DNA of 64,000 nt, taken from NCBI GenBank assembly GCA_045866215.1, contig AP035880.1, forward strand, positions 2,666,001 to 2,730,000, in the 5' to 3' direction. Positions 7,952 to 17,044 of this stretch are shown in pieces (the first letter of the stretch is position 1; each line of letters begins with the position of its first letter). The stretch comes from Croceivirga sp009797885 (GTDB taxonomy: Bacteria > Bacteroidota > Bacteroidia > Flavobacteriales > Flavobacteriaceae). The translations under genes and the position numbers were made by a program. A model generated the notes under the pieces. It was given only the letters and a program-made list of their open reading frames with translations, made no database searches and was not told where the DNA came from.

Positions 7952-9625
7952 ATGAAGGACCCCGTTTACTTTTCCAACCTCAATAGAAAGGATACCTTAA
8001 AAAAACTGGAGAACGAATCTTTTGACCTGGTGATCATTGGCGGTGGCATCACCGGTGGTGGCATTGCCCTGGATGCCGCGTCCAGAGGTTTAAAAGTCGC
8101 ACTTCTAGAAAAAGACGACTTTGCCTCTGGAACAAGTAGCAAGTCCACAAAACTGATTCATGGCGGGCTGCGGTACTTAAAACAATTTGATTTTTGGTTG
8201 GTCAAGGAAGTAGGTTCGGAACGGGCCATTGTGCATAAACTTGCCCCTCATTTGGTGCTACCCGAAAAAATGTTGTTGCCCCTTATTGAGGGAGGCTCCT
8301 ACGGAAAGTGGCTGACCAGTATAGGACTTAAGGTATATGATATTTTGGCCCAGGTAACCGGGGATGATAAAAGGCAGATGTTGGACAAAAAGCAGGCCCT
8401 AAAGCTGGAACCCCTGCTTCCCAAGAAAATACTCAATGGAGCGGGCTATTATGCGGAGTACAGGACCGATGATGCCAGGCTTACGATAGAAAATATTAAG
8501 GCGAGCCTAAACTATGGGGCGGTTGCCCTGAATTATGCAAAGGTGACCGACTTTATATATGAAGAAGATCAAGTGGCCGGTGTTGTTGTAAAAGATGTCC
8601 TCTCCAAGGAGGGGGATGGGATTACGATAAAATCCAAATACGTTATCAGTGCCGCCGGGCCCTGGGTAGATGAACTCCGTACCATAAACCAGTCCAAAAA
8701 GGGAAAACGATTGCACTTGACCAAGGGGGTCCATTTGGTATTTCCACATGAGAAATTGCCCGTAAAACAATCCGTCTATTTCGATATTCCCGATGGGCGC
8801 ATGATGTTCGCCATCCCCAGGGGCAAGATTACCTATGTTGGGACTACGGACACCAATTACAATTTGGATAAGGACGATATCCGCACGGATTTGGCCGATG
8901 CCATTTATTTGATTTCCGCCGTTAACAATATGTTTCCCGATATCAATTTGGAAATGGAGGATATCATTTCCTCCTGGGCGGGCCTAAGGCCACTCATTCA
9001 TGAAGAAGGTAAATCCGCTTCCGAACTTTCCCGAAAAGATGAGATCTTCACTTCGGATACTGGTCTTATCAGTATTGCAGGAGGGAAACTTACGGGTTAT
9101 CGTAAGATGGCGGAACGGGTGGTCAACCGCATTGCCAAAAAGTTGGAGGAGGACCATAACATAGAGATCAAGGAATGCCATACCGATACCATCCCACTAT
9201 GCGGCAATGATTTTAAAAAGTATAAGCAGGTAAAAAAATACATCGATGAGGTCTATGGTCAAATCAAGGAAGATGGTTTGTCGAAATACGACGCATGGTA
9301 CCTGGTGACCAATTATGGAAAGCAGACAGAACGGATTTTAAGCGATTACGCAAGTTTTAAAAACAAGGACGCCACATTGCGGATGATACGCGCGGAACTC
9401 AAGTTTGGTATAGAACATGAAATGGTGGCCAGCCCCATGGATTTCTTTATCCGCCGGACAGGACGACTGTATTTTGACATTGACAGTGTTCGTGGGTATT
9501 TAAAACCCGTTTTGGAGGACCTTAGGAAAGCCTATGTCTATGACGATGCCCAGATTTTGGCCTTTACCGAACAAATGGAGGAAGAGTTGGAACTGCATTC
9601 CAACTTTTCATTGGAACGGGAATAG
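7952..9625 (+). CDS. glpD: Glycerol-3-phosphate dehydrogenase (FAD, aerobic type)
   Basis: 557 aa, normal length for GlpD, the membrane-associated flavoenzyme that oxidises glycerol-3-phosphate to dihydroxyacetone phosphate and passes electrons to quinone. The FAD-binding Rossmann motif GGGITGGG is at 30-37, followed by GTSSKSTKLIHGGLRYL, a hallmark of the family (60-76). The C-terminal domain contains GKLTGYRKMA and the all-helical cap. It has its own promoter and ends two bases from the stop of gpsA, which is on the other strand and catalyses the opposite direction. Confidence 0.95.
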   Translation: MKDPVYFSNLNRKDTLKKLENESFDLVIIGGGITGGGIALDAASRGLKVALLEKDDFASGTSSKSTKLIHGGLRYLKQFDFWLVKEVGSERAIVHKLAPHLVLPEKMLLPLIEGGSYGKWLTSIGLKVYDILAQVTGDDKRQMLDKKQALKLEPLLPKKILNGAGYYAEYRTDDARLTIENIKASLNYGAVALNYAKVTDFIYEEDQVAGVVVKDVLSKEGDGITIKSKYVISAAGPWVDELRTINQSKKGKRLHLTKGVHLVFPHEKLPVKQSVYFDIPDGRMMFAIPRGKITYVGTTDTNYNLDKDDIRTDLADAIYLISAVNNMFPDINLEMEDIISSWAGLRPLIHEEGKSASELSRKDEIFTSDTGLISIAGGKLTGYRKMAERVVNRIAKKLEEDHNIEIKECHTDTIPLCGNDFKKYKQVKKYIDEVYGQIKEDGLSKYDAWYLVTNYGKQTERILSDYASFKNKDATLRMIRAELKFGIEHEMVASPMDFFIRRTGRLYFDIDSVRGYLKPVLEDLRKAYVYDDAQILAFTEQMEEELELHSNFSLERE

Positions 9626-9627
9626 CT

Positions 9628-10617
9628 TCAATCCAACCGCTCAGTCAACTTCTTAAACGTCCTTTTCGGGTCTTTTCCGGCGTAAAGGATTTCGTGAACG
9701 GCATTGATGATGGGTATTTTGGATTTATGGGCCAATTTCTGCATCAAAAGGCGGGCACTTTTGGTGGCATAATAACCTTCTGCGACCATATTCATTTCCA
9801 TCATGGCACTTTTTACGGTGTAGCCCTTCCCAATCATGTTCCCAAACATCCGATTACGACTAAAAGTGGAATAACCGGTGACCAAGAGATCGCCCAAATA
9901 GGCGGAGTTGTTGATGTTTCGCTTCATTTTATGGACTTTGCCAATAAAACGCTTCATTTCACGAATGGCATTGCTCATCAAAACACTTTGAAAATTGTCG
10001 CCATAGCCCAGTCCATGGGCAATTCCAGCAGCAATGGCATAGATGTTTTTGAGCATGGCCGCATATTCCGTTCCGATAATATCGTCAGAAATCTTGGTGC
10101 GGATATAACGGCTTTGTAGATGTTGGGCCATAATATCGGCCTTTTCCCTGTCGGAGCAGGCAATGGTCAAATAGGAAAGGCGTTCCAAGGCCACTTCCTC
10201 AGCATGGCAAGGCCCTGTAATGACACCAATGTTATCGTAGGGAATTTGATACTTGTGATGAAAATGTTCACCTACAATACGCCCGGTTTCTGGGACAATG
10301 CCCTTTATGGCAGAGAAAAGGGTTTTGCCTTCCAGGGAAACGGTCAATTTTTCCAGTTCCTGTTCCAAAAATGCGGAAGGGATTACAAATACAAGTAGCT
10401 CCGCCGCGGTAACGGCTTCGTCCATGGTGTTGGTCAGTTTTAAGTAATCCGTGTTCAATTGGACCGAACTTAGGTAATTGGGGTTTTGTCCTTCCCGCTT
10501 TATATGCTCCACGGCATATATACTGCGCATGTACCAATGCACTTCTTCCAAGTTTTCGGTCAATATTTTTACCAAAGCCGTGGCCCAACTTCCGCCACCC
10601 AATACCGCTATTTTCAA
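9628..10617 (-). CDS. gpsA: NAD(P)-dependent glycerol-3-phosphate dehydrogenase
   Basis: 329 aa, the usual length. GpsA reduces dihydroxyacetone phosphate to sn-glycerol-3-phosphate for phospholipid synthesis. The N-terminal NAD-binding motif is LGGGSWATAL (6-15); later landmarks are FVIPSAFLEQ, GPCHAEEVA and LKNIYAIAAGIAHGLGYGDN. The start codon is TTG (10617-10615): it fits the family N-terminus exactly, and a stop lies upstream in frame with no ATG in between. Convergent with glpD. Confidence 0.93.
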   Translation of the reverse strand: MKIAVLGGGSWATALVKILTENLEEVHWYMRSIYAVEHIKREGQNPNYLSSVQLNTDYLKLTNTMDEAVTAAELLVFVIPSAFLEQELEKLTVSLEGKTLFSAIKGIVPETGRIVGEHFHHKYQIPYDNIGVITGPCHAEEVALERLSYLTIACSDREKADIMAQHLQSRYIRTKISDDIIGTEYAAMLKNIYAIAAGIAHGLGYGDNFQSVLMSNAIREMKRFIGKVHKMKRNINNSAYLGDLLVTGYSTFSRNRMFGNMIGKGYTVKSAMMEMNMVAEGYYATKSARLLMQKLAHKSKIPIINAVHEILYAGKDPKRTFKKLTERLD

Positions 10618-10705
10618 TTTAAGAGTACAATAGAATTATGTCCCCAAAAATAGATGAAAAGATATTGTAGATGTTAATTATTGATTATCAAAAGATTACA
10701 TTTTT

Positions 10706-10720
10706 TGGCACGATGCTTGG
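10706..10720 (+). promoter_or_regulatory. Sigma-54 (-24/-12) promoter candidate
   Basis: TGGCACGATGCTTGG matches the sigma-54 consensus TGGCAC-N5-TTGC at every conserved base except the last (G for C). The GG and the -12 dinucleotide are ten bases apart as required. The predicted start would be near 10732, about 23 bases before the ATG of the lipoprotein gene. I found no second site of this quality in the window. Confidence 0.6.
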
Positions 10721-10754
10721 TTTCTATAAAGCATGAACCAATAAAACAGGACCC

Positions 10755-11672
10755 ATGAAAGCAAAAAAACTACTATTCGGAATATTCGGGATTGGACTGT
10801 TGGCAAGTTCTTGCTATACCGAAGTTATTTTAGAGGACGATATTATCGTGGGGTCGCCTTTCAATACGGACCAGGCCTTGCAATCCTATGATCTGTGGTA
10901 TGTGGACATCAATGCCACCCAAGGGAATGGGGAGATCCCCTTTTTGCAACGCGCCTTTACCCTTTCTTTTGTCAATGGTGTTGTTTTTGCCAACAACAAT
11001 ATTGCAGGGATTGGAAAAACCGGTAATGGTTTGGGGGTAGATGTGGGGAGTTATGGCACTCTAAGTGGTATAGTGGACATTGCCCACGATTTGGACGGGT
11101 CCTGGACTTTTGATGTTTATGCGGTAAACAACGGTACATTGGAACTTTATAACCGAAGGACCAATACCTCGTATTTCCTGGATGGGTATCAGCGTAGAAG
11201 CTTTGATTATGATCGTCTTTTTTATGAGAATATCGATTACTTATTGCAGGAGTTTGAAGCATGGGAAAAAACCTTTACGAGTGAAGTGGGTGCCGTAAAT
11301 GAATTTGATGAAGAGAATTTCCTAAGATTTTTTCCTGACAATGGGGGGTATTTTCAGTCTTCCGTGGACACGCAGGGGACCCCTATCCCAAATTTGCAAT
11401 GGGATTACGAAGGGCAGTATCGCGTTTATGATACAAACGATGAAACGCTCAAAACTTTAACACTCGATTATGACTACTTGGGCAATGATTACTTTGAGCT
11501 TTACGTTATTGATGATAGTACTGTGGAGCTCTACCATGTAGCCAGTGAAACAGTGTACGAGTTTACCGGAAGGGGATTTGTACAGTATTTAAAGTCCAAT
11601 GGAAAGTTGGGGAAAATGCGAACAAAATCCACTAGGGAGAAGATGAATGTGGAACGTAAACGAAAAATGTAA
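10755..11672 (+). CDS. Lipoprotein of unknown function, probably sigma-54 dependent
   Basis: 305 aa. The signal peptide ends in a lipobox LASSC (Cys20), followed by YTEVILEDD. The mature part is acidic, rich in Tyr, Asp and Asn, and appears to repeat a layout of beta strands twice: LDGSWTFDVYAVNNGTLELY in the first half and YFELYVIDDSTVELYHV in the second. The C-terminus is strongly basic (STREKMNVERKRKM). I recall similar flavobacterial lipoproteins, sometimes mislabelled as nucleotidyltransferases, but nothing enzymatic is visible. It is preceded by a -24/-12 promoter candidate and followed by a strong terminator. Confidence 0.8.
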   Translation: MKAKKLLFGIFGIGLLASSCYTEVILEDDIIVGSPFNTDQALQSYDLWYVDINATQGNGEIPFLQRAFTLSFVNGVVFANNNIAGIGKTGNGLGVDVGSYGTLSGIVDIAHDLDGSWTFDVYAVNNGTLELYNRRTNTSYFLDGYQRRSFDYDRLFYENIDYLLQEFEAWEKTFTSEVGAVNEFDEENFLRFFPDNGGYFQSSVDTQGTPIPNLQWDYEGQYRVYDTNDETLKTLTLDYDYLGNDYFELYVIDDSTVELYHVASETVYEFTGRGFVQYLKSNGKLGKMRTKSTREKMNVERKRKM

Positions 11673-11729
11673 GGAATCGTATTGGTCCACGACTATACAA
11701 ATAAGTTTTTTGGTTGGTTATTTAGTTAG

Positions 11730-11770
11730 AAATCGCCCTGAGGAATTTTCCCGGGGCGATTTTTCTTTCT
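11730..11770. terminator. Rho-independent terminator between lipoprotein gene and AraC gene
   Basis: AAATCGCCC (11730-11738) pairs perfectly with GGGCGATTT (11754-11762), and the loop can form GGAA/TTCC. It is followed on the plus strand by TTTCTTTCT. It serves the lipoprotein gene and perhaps also the AraC gene converging from the right. The stretch just before it (GGTTGGTTATTTAG, 11712-11725) recurs beside another terminator at 47730. Confidence 0.8.
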
Positions 11771-11854
11771 GAACACGCTCCAAAAGGAAGGGGCAAAATT
11801 CATTTTTATCGGTCAAAGGACTTTTCCCCAATCCCATTCAATAGTTTTTAAAGC

Positions 11855-12718
11855 CTAGGGGACCTCTGTTGTTCGGTTCCTCACCCTTTTTTTGAAAGCC
11901 GAAGGATTTTCCCCGGTAACCTTTTTAAAAACCCGGTTAAAGTAGGACAGGCTTTCAAAGCCCGACTCATGAAAGGCTTCGTTAATGTTCTTCCCGGATA
12001 ATAAGAGCCGCTTGGCCTGGGTTACGCGGTATTGGTTTAAAAAGCGGGTAAACGTGGTACCGGAGACTTTTTTAAAATACCGACAAAAAGCTTCGTTTCC
12101 CAGATTCAATAGGTCGGATGCCTCGGCAACACTTATTTTTCGTTGATAATTCACACTAATAAACTCATATACCTTTTGTAAACGCAATTGTTTGCTTTTG
12201 ACTTTATTGGAAAGGACGGGATGCCCATGCAAGAGTTCAAACTCATCGCTTTCCGAAAGTGCTGCCAGGATTTTAAATACCTCAAGGAGCTGTGCAAAAC
12301 TATCAAGGTGATACATTTGCTTCATTCGTAGCCCAATTTCGGTCTTGGTCTTCCCATGGAATGCCATTCCCCTTTGGGACAGTTCCAAAAGCTTTGGAAC
12401 CTTGGGAAGCTCAATGATTTTGGAAAGCACATTGCCACAAAAATCGGCATCGAAATGAAGTACCTCTTTTTGATATTCCGTTTTAATGCCATAGTCAAAA
12501 TTTAGATGGGGAACATACGATCCAATGAGCACCAGATCACTATCCACAAAATTGGAAATATGCTCCCCAACATGTCGGGTACCGCTGGCACCCTCAATAT
12601 AGACCAATTCATATTCCGGATGGAAATGCCAAAAAAAGAGATCGTTCATTTTGGGGTTGTGCAATAACCTGAAGGAGCAGGCTTCGTCCGGTCTAATATT
12701 TTCTAATTGAACCTTCAT
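11855..12718 (-). CDS. AraC family transcriptional regulator
   Basis: 287 aa. An N-terminal cupin-like sensing domain (HFHPEYELVYIEG near 31-43, then GEHI) is joined to a C-terminal pair of helix-turn-helix motifs from about residue 190; the second contains NEAFHESGFESLSYFNRVFKK and the C-terminal signature GENPSAFKKR. This architecture usually senses a small ligand such as a sugar. It is divergent from the PhyH-type dioxygenase gene (136 bp between starts), which is its most likely target. Confidence 0.9.
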   Translation of the reverse strand: MKVQLENIRPDEACSFRLLHNPKMNDLFFWHFHPEYELVYIEGASGTRHVGEHISNFVDSDLVLIGSYVPHLNFDYGIKTEYQKEVLHFDADFCGNVLSKIIELPKVPKLLELSQRGMAFHGKTKTEIGLRMKQMYHLDSFAQLLEVFKILAALSESDEFELLHGHPVLSNKVKSKQLRLQKVYEFISVNYQRKISVAEASDLLNLGNEAFCRYFKKVSGTTFTRFLNQYRVTQAKRLLLSGKNINEAFHESGFESLSYFNRVFKKVTGENPSAFKKRVRNRTTEVP

Positions 12719-12796
12719 TTTTAATTAAAATAGCAAAAAAAGTTATTTATAAGATTAAAAAAGTCAATAAAATGAAAACTTTGGTCAAAATACTTC

Positions 12797-12827
12797 TTGA
12801 AACCACTCCCATGGAAAAGTAGTTTTG
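12797..12827 (+). promoter_or_regulatory. Bacteroidota -33/-7 promoter of the PhyH-type gene
   Basis: TTG at 12797-12799, a 20-bp spacer, then TAGTTTTG at 12820-12827, 27 bases before the ATG at 12855. Because the region is shared with the divergent AraC gene, the regulator probably binds in or near it. Confidence 0.6.
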
Positions 12828-12854
12828 GACAAGAAATAATTAAATACAAAGGGT

Positions 12855-13826
12855 ATGAAGCAAGATGTAAACTTAGAAATGGCAAATAAGGGCCATGAAG
12901 GGATTCCCGGAAATCCTTCAACAGCCACAAGTAGCAAACAAAAATTGAACGATCGTAGCAATGGAAAACCGTTAAGGGTCCTTACCGAGAAAGATTGGAA
13001 GTTTTGGGTGGAAAACGGATATATCGTTATCAAGAATGCAATACCCAGGGAGCAGGCCCAAACCACTGCGGACTTTCTTTGGGAATTTGACGAAAAGGAT
13101 CCGAACGATCCAGAGACCTGGTACGCTGCGCCTAGGGCAGAAATGAAGATGAAGGAATTGACGGGTACGGGAATGGTTGAGGTGTACAATAACCAGCACC
13201 TTTGGAACAATAGGCAGACCCAGAGGGTGTACGATGCTTTTGTGGATATTTGGGGTACGGAAAAATTATGGGTGACCATTGATCGGGCCAATCTTAACTT
13301 TCCACAACGGCCCGGGGAAAACAAAAAAGGCTTTATTCATTGGGATTATGATCCAGAGACCAGACCTCAAAATGTACAGGGGGTTTTGGCCTTGGCGGAC
13401 CAGACCGATGAAAATATGGGTGGTTTTCAATGTATTCCCTGGTTGTACCGCAACTATGATACCTGGAAACTAACGCAACCGGAAGATCGCGACCATTTTC
13501 AGCCCGATACAACAGGCTTGGAGGACAAAATTGTTAAAGTAAAAATGGAAGCGGGAGATTTGCTCATTTTCAACAGTACCCAACCCCATGGGATACGTCC
13601 CAATAAATCAGGGAACAAAGTGCGCATTGCGCAATACATTTCCATGATGCCCGCAGAGGAAGACAATCAAGCCATGCGGGACTGGCGCATCCACTCCTGG
13701 AAGAACAGGGTGGCCCCGGAAGGATACGCTTTTCCGGGAGATCCACGGAACTGGGAACAGACCAAATACGATACTGCCAAATTAACTCCCCTTGGAGAAA
13801 GGTTACTGGGGTTGAGCGCTTGGTAG
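12855..13826 (+). CDS. Phytanoyl-CoA dioxygenase (PhyH) family protein
   Basis: 323 aa Fe(II)/2-oxoglutarate-dependent oxygenase fold. The iron facial triad is visible as HWD at 162-164 (His162, Asp164) and His245 in QPHGIRPN; Arg248 or Arg257 would bind 2-oxoglutarate. The family hydroxylates diverse small molecules, so the substrate is unknown. Control by a divergent cupin-AraC regulator suggests an inducible role in carbon-source use. Residues 1-40 are polar and probably disordered. Confidence 0.88.
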   Translation: MKQDVNLEMANKGHEGIPGNPSTATSSKQKLNDRSNGKPLRVLTEKDWKFWVENGYIVIKNAIPREQAQTTADFLWEFDEKDPNDPETWYAAPRAEMKMKELTGTGMVEVYNNQHLWNNRQTQRVYDAFVDIWGTEKLWVTIDRANLNFPQRPGENKKGFIHWDYDPETRPQNVQGVLALADQTDENMGGFQCIPWLYRNYDTWKLTQPEDRDHFQPDTTGLEDKIVKVKMEAGDLLIFNSTQPHGIRPNKSGNKVRIAQYISMMPAEEDNQAMRDWRIHSWKNRVAPEGYAFPGDPRNWEQTKYDTAKLTPLGERLLGLSAW

Positions 13827-13879
13827 ATCATCAAATATTTAAAAATAAAACAGTTCCTAGCCTATTAAACGAATAATGG

Positions 13880-13887
13880 TATTTTTG
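13880..13887 (+). promoter_or_regulatory. -7 promoter element upstream of sulP gene
   Basis: TATTTTTG matches the TAnnTTTG consensus and lies 20 bases before the ATG at 13908. No good -33 TTTG is visible at the usual distance. Confidence 0.4.
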
Positions 13888-13907
13888 CCGGCTTCAATAA
13901 GGAAACA

Positions 13908-15485
13908 ATGCGCAAATACCTGAATTTATTCGATTTTAAACAAAAGGTAGACTACAAAACAGAAATGCTTTCAGGACTAACGGTGGCCCTGGCCTTAGTC
14001 CCGGAAGCTATTGCGTTTGCCCTAATTCCCGGTTTTTCACCTTTGACCGGGCTTTATGCTGCTTTTGTTTTGGCATTGGTTACCTCCATCTTAGGGGGCC
14101 GACCCGGTATGATATCGGGAGCCACCGGGGCAGTGGCCGTGATTTTTGTGGGTTTGATCCTGGAACTAAAGGAAACCTTTCCAGGAATTGACCCAACCAC
14201 TATCCTACATTACGTCTTTGCGACCGTTATCCTGGCGGGGGTATTGCAAATAGGGGCCGGGTTATTGCGATTGGGGAAATTTATACGATTGGTCCCCCAT
14301 CCTGTCATGTTCGGTTTTGTAAACGGTCTGGCCATTATCATCTTCATGGCCCAATTTCCCAATTTTTATAACAAAACCACGGGAGAACTGATGAGCGGTT
14401 CCAGTTTATATGTGATGTTGGGCTTAACGCTATTGACCATGTTGATCATTTGGGGATTCCCAAAACTGACCAAGGCCATCCCTTCCTCATTATTGGCCAT
14501 TGTGGTGGTCTCTGCCGTTGTCCTGGGTTTTGGGATTGACACCTTGACCGTTGCAGATACCATGCGCGAAGGGGAAAGCATAAAAGGCGGCTTTCCACCA
14601 TTGTCCATTCCGCAGTTACCCTTTACCTGGGAAACGTTTAGGATTATAGTCCCCTACGCTGGGATAGTAGCAGGGGTAGGACTTATTGAAAGTCTGTTGA
14701 CCTTGAACATTATTGATGAAATTACCGAAACAAGGGGTAGTGGTAACAAGGAATGTGTGGCCCAGGGGACGGCGAACATCCTTTCTGGATTTCTTTCGGG
14801 AATGGGGGGTTGTGCCATGATCGGGCAAAGTTTGATCAATACTTCCTCCGGGGCAAGGGCAAGGCTATCAGGAATTACCGCCGCAGTAATGTTACTGGTT
14901 TTTATCATGTTTGGGAGCCGCTTAATTGAGCGTTTGCCCATGGCCGCTTTAGTGGGATTGATGTTTATGGTGGCCATAGGCACTTTTGAGTGGGCCAGTT
15001 TTAAGACCTTTCGGAAAATGCCCAATTCCGATGTCATTGTGATGGTTTTGGTGACCTTAATAACCGCTATTACCCATAATTTGGCGGTCGCCGTGTTACT
15101 GGGGGTCATCATTTCTGCCTTGGCCTATTCCTGGGAAAATGCAAAGCGTATTAGGGCGAGAAAGTATCTTGATGAAAGCGGGGTGAAGCATTACGAGATA
15201 TATGGACCACTCTTCTTTGGTTCCACCACTTTGTTTGCAGAGAAGTTTGATGTGCAAAACGATCCCCAGGAAGTCATTATCGACTTTCAGGAAAGCCGGG
15301 TTGCCGATATGTCCGGTATTGAGGCCTTGAACAAAATTACGGGGCGTTACCGTAAGGCGGGCAAAAATGTACATCTAAGGCATTTGAGTAAGGATTGTAG
15401 ACGGTTGCTGCAAAATGCCGATGATATTATTGAGGTGAACGTATTGGAAGATCCCACCTACAAAGTCGTGGTCGATAAAATATAG
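13908..15485 (+). CDS. SulP family anion transporter with STAS domain
   Basis: 525 aa. The membrane part holds about 11-12 helices with the SulP signature region (LVPEAIAFALIPGFSPLTGLY near residues 30-50, then GGRPGMISGATGA). A C-terminal STAS domain spans about 430-525, with the core VIIDFQESRVADMSGIEAL. SulP proteins move sulfate, bicarbonate or other anions, usually with Na+ or H+. With no carbonic anhydrase or sulfur-assimilation gene beside it, the substrate stays open. Inner membrane. Confidence 0.92.
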   Translation: MRKYLNLFDFKQKVDYKTEMLSGLTVALALVPEAIAFALIPGFSPLTGLYAAFVLALVTSILGGRPGMISGATGAVAVIFVGLILELKETFPGIDPTTILHYVFATVILAGVLQIGAGLLRLGKFIRLVPHPVMFGFVNGLAIIIFMAQFPNFYNKTTGELMSGSSLYVMLGLTLLTMLIIWGFPKLTKAIPSSLLAIVVVSAVVLGFGIDTLTVADTMREGESIKGGFPPLSIPQLPFTWETFRIIVPYAGIVAGVGLIESLLTLNIIDEITETRGSGNKECVAQGTANILSGFLSGMGGCAMIGQSLINTSSGARARLSGITAAVMLLVFIMFGSRLIERLPMAALVGLMFMVAIGTFEWASFKTFRKMPNSDVIVMVLVTLITAITHNLAVAVLLGVIISALAYSWENAKRIRARKYLDESGVKHYEIYGPLFFGSTTLFAEKFDVQNDPQEVIIDFQESRVADMSGIEALNKITGRYRKAGKNVHLRHLSKDCRRLLQNADDIIEVNVLEDPTYKVVVDKI

Positions 15486-15647
15486 GACAACGATGTGATC
15501 AACAAAAAGTCTTGCAGGGGTAAACGGAATCCAATTAAAACAGGATTGTTCATTATTTAAAACAATTCCCGTCAATTCAAGACATTTTTACCATCAACAA
15601 TTTTGTCCGGATTTATAGGGCAAGTCTTATACGGCATATCACCATTC

Positions 15648-15655
15648 TACATTTG
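15648..15655 (+). promoter_or_regulatory. -7 promoter element upstream of the RND efflux operon
   Basis: TACATTTG matches TAnnTTTG and lies 47 bases before the tolC-like ATG at 15703. The -33 region is poor, which would fit a regulated promoter. Confidence 0.4.
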
Positions 15656-15702
15656 CTTCGAGAGATGGGGTCAACCCTATTCATCACGAAATAACGAAGC
15701 AA

Positions 15703-17016
15703 ATGACGTATCAATCTCACCCTTTGCCCTTTTGGGTCTTTTGTGTCATCGTATGGATGTTCTTCCCATTGCATTCCCAAGAAATGGATTTACAATCCTA
15801 TATCGAATTGGTAAAAAAAGACAATATCGATTTAAAGCAAAGTGCAAAGCAGGTCCTGATAGCAAAGGAGGAAACCAAGATGGCCAAATCCGCACTGTTA
15901 CCAGAGGTGAGTGTCAATGGGTTTTATCAACGGGACTTCAATAGAAATTTCCTTTTTATCAACGATTTTGATGGAAGCATTTCCCGGTTAAGGACCAATT
16001 TTAACAACAGTGTCAGTGCCAATGCTGCATTGAACCAGACCCTATTTGACCCTGCCATTTTTTCCGCTGCCAAAATTGCAAAGCTTGCTGAGGAAATCAG
16101 TGGGTTACATGACGAACACCTTCACAATGAACTTATTGCCCAGGCTTCCGCTTTGTATTGGCAAGCCGTATTTACCAGGGCAAGCGTGGCCGTACTTGTG
16201 GAAAACTCGAGTTTGGCAAAAGCGCAATTGGCCCAGATCAAAAAGCTGCACGGCAAGGGTGTGGTAAGTGACCTGCAGGCACAACAAGCTGAGGTCTTCT
16301 ATAAAAAAACGCTCCCACCGCTTAAAAATGCCAAAAATCAATTTGGAAAATTGATGAACGACCTTAAAGTATTGGCCAACATACCCATTACCGAACGTAT
16401 CGTTCTAACGGATAATCTCGAAACCATAAGCCTCAACAGTGTCATCTATACCAATGAGGCGGATTTAGAAGGGCAGCCGAAACTCAATACCTTAAAAAAG
16501 GAGGTTGAGATTGCCGAAAGGCAGATCAATCTCAACAAGAAATTTTGGTACCCCAAATTGAATTTGACCGCGGCATATAATTATGATGCCCAGGCCAATG
16601 ATTTTAATTTCAGCGCCAACGAAAACAAATTGTTTTTGGTGCAACTGGGGGTCAATATGCCCATTTTCTCCGGGGGGAGCAACAGGGCAAAAATTGCCAA
16701 GGCTTTCATTGAAAGGGAAACGGCCGAACTCAACCTTGAGAAGACCAAACAGCATTTGCTCAATGAACTTCGAACGGCCGAAAACAACTATAACAACGCC
16801 ATAGCCAATATTGAAACCTACAGGGAGACCATCTTGCTGAATGAAAGTGAAATGGAAATTTTCAAAAGGCAGTTAAGTCTGGGTGTTGTCACTACCGTCA
16901 AATTCAAGGAAAGTCGATTGCAACTCATGCAATCCAGATTAGGACTGTTAAACTCTTATCTGGATTTACATATAGCACACCTTCAAATGGTAAAGATCAC
17001 GGGACGAATACACTAA
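15703..17016 (+). CDS. TolC family outer-membrane efflux protein
   Basis: 437 aa with an N-terminal signal peptide (cleavage around residue 26, after LHSQ). The rest shows the long helical coiled-coil repeats of TolC-type channels, in two related halves: MAKSALLPEVSVNGFY near 60 and the equivalent LNKKFWYPKLNLTAAYNY near 280. It is the first gene of a three-part RND efflux operon, with the adaptor gene 28 bp downstream. The channel spans the outer membrane and periplasm. Confidence 0.92.
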   Translation: MTYQSHPLPFWVFCVIVWMFFPLHSQEMDLQSYIELVKKDNIDLKQSAKQVLIAKEETKMAKSALLPEVSVNGFYQRDFNRNFLFINDFDGSISRLRTNFNNSVSANAALNQTLFDPAIFSAAKIAKLAEEISGLHDEHLHNELIAQASALYWQAVFTRASVAVLVENSSLAKAQLAQIKKLHGKGVVSDLQAQQAEVFYKKTLPPLKNAKNQFGKLMNDLKVLANIPITERIVLTDNLETISLNSVIYTNEADLEGQPKLNTLKKEVEIAERQINLNKKFWYPKLNLTAAYNYDAQANDFNFSANENKLFLVQLGVNMPIFSGGSNRAKIAKAFIERETAELNLEKTKQHLLNELRTAENNYNNAIANIETYRETILLNESEMEIFKRQLSLGVVTTVKFKESRLQLMQSRLGLLNSYLDLHIAHLQMVKITGRIH

Positions 17017-17044
17017 ATGCACCCAAAAAAATACGTTTCAAAAA

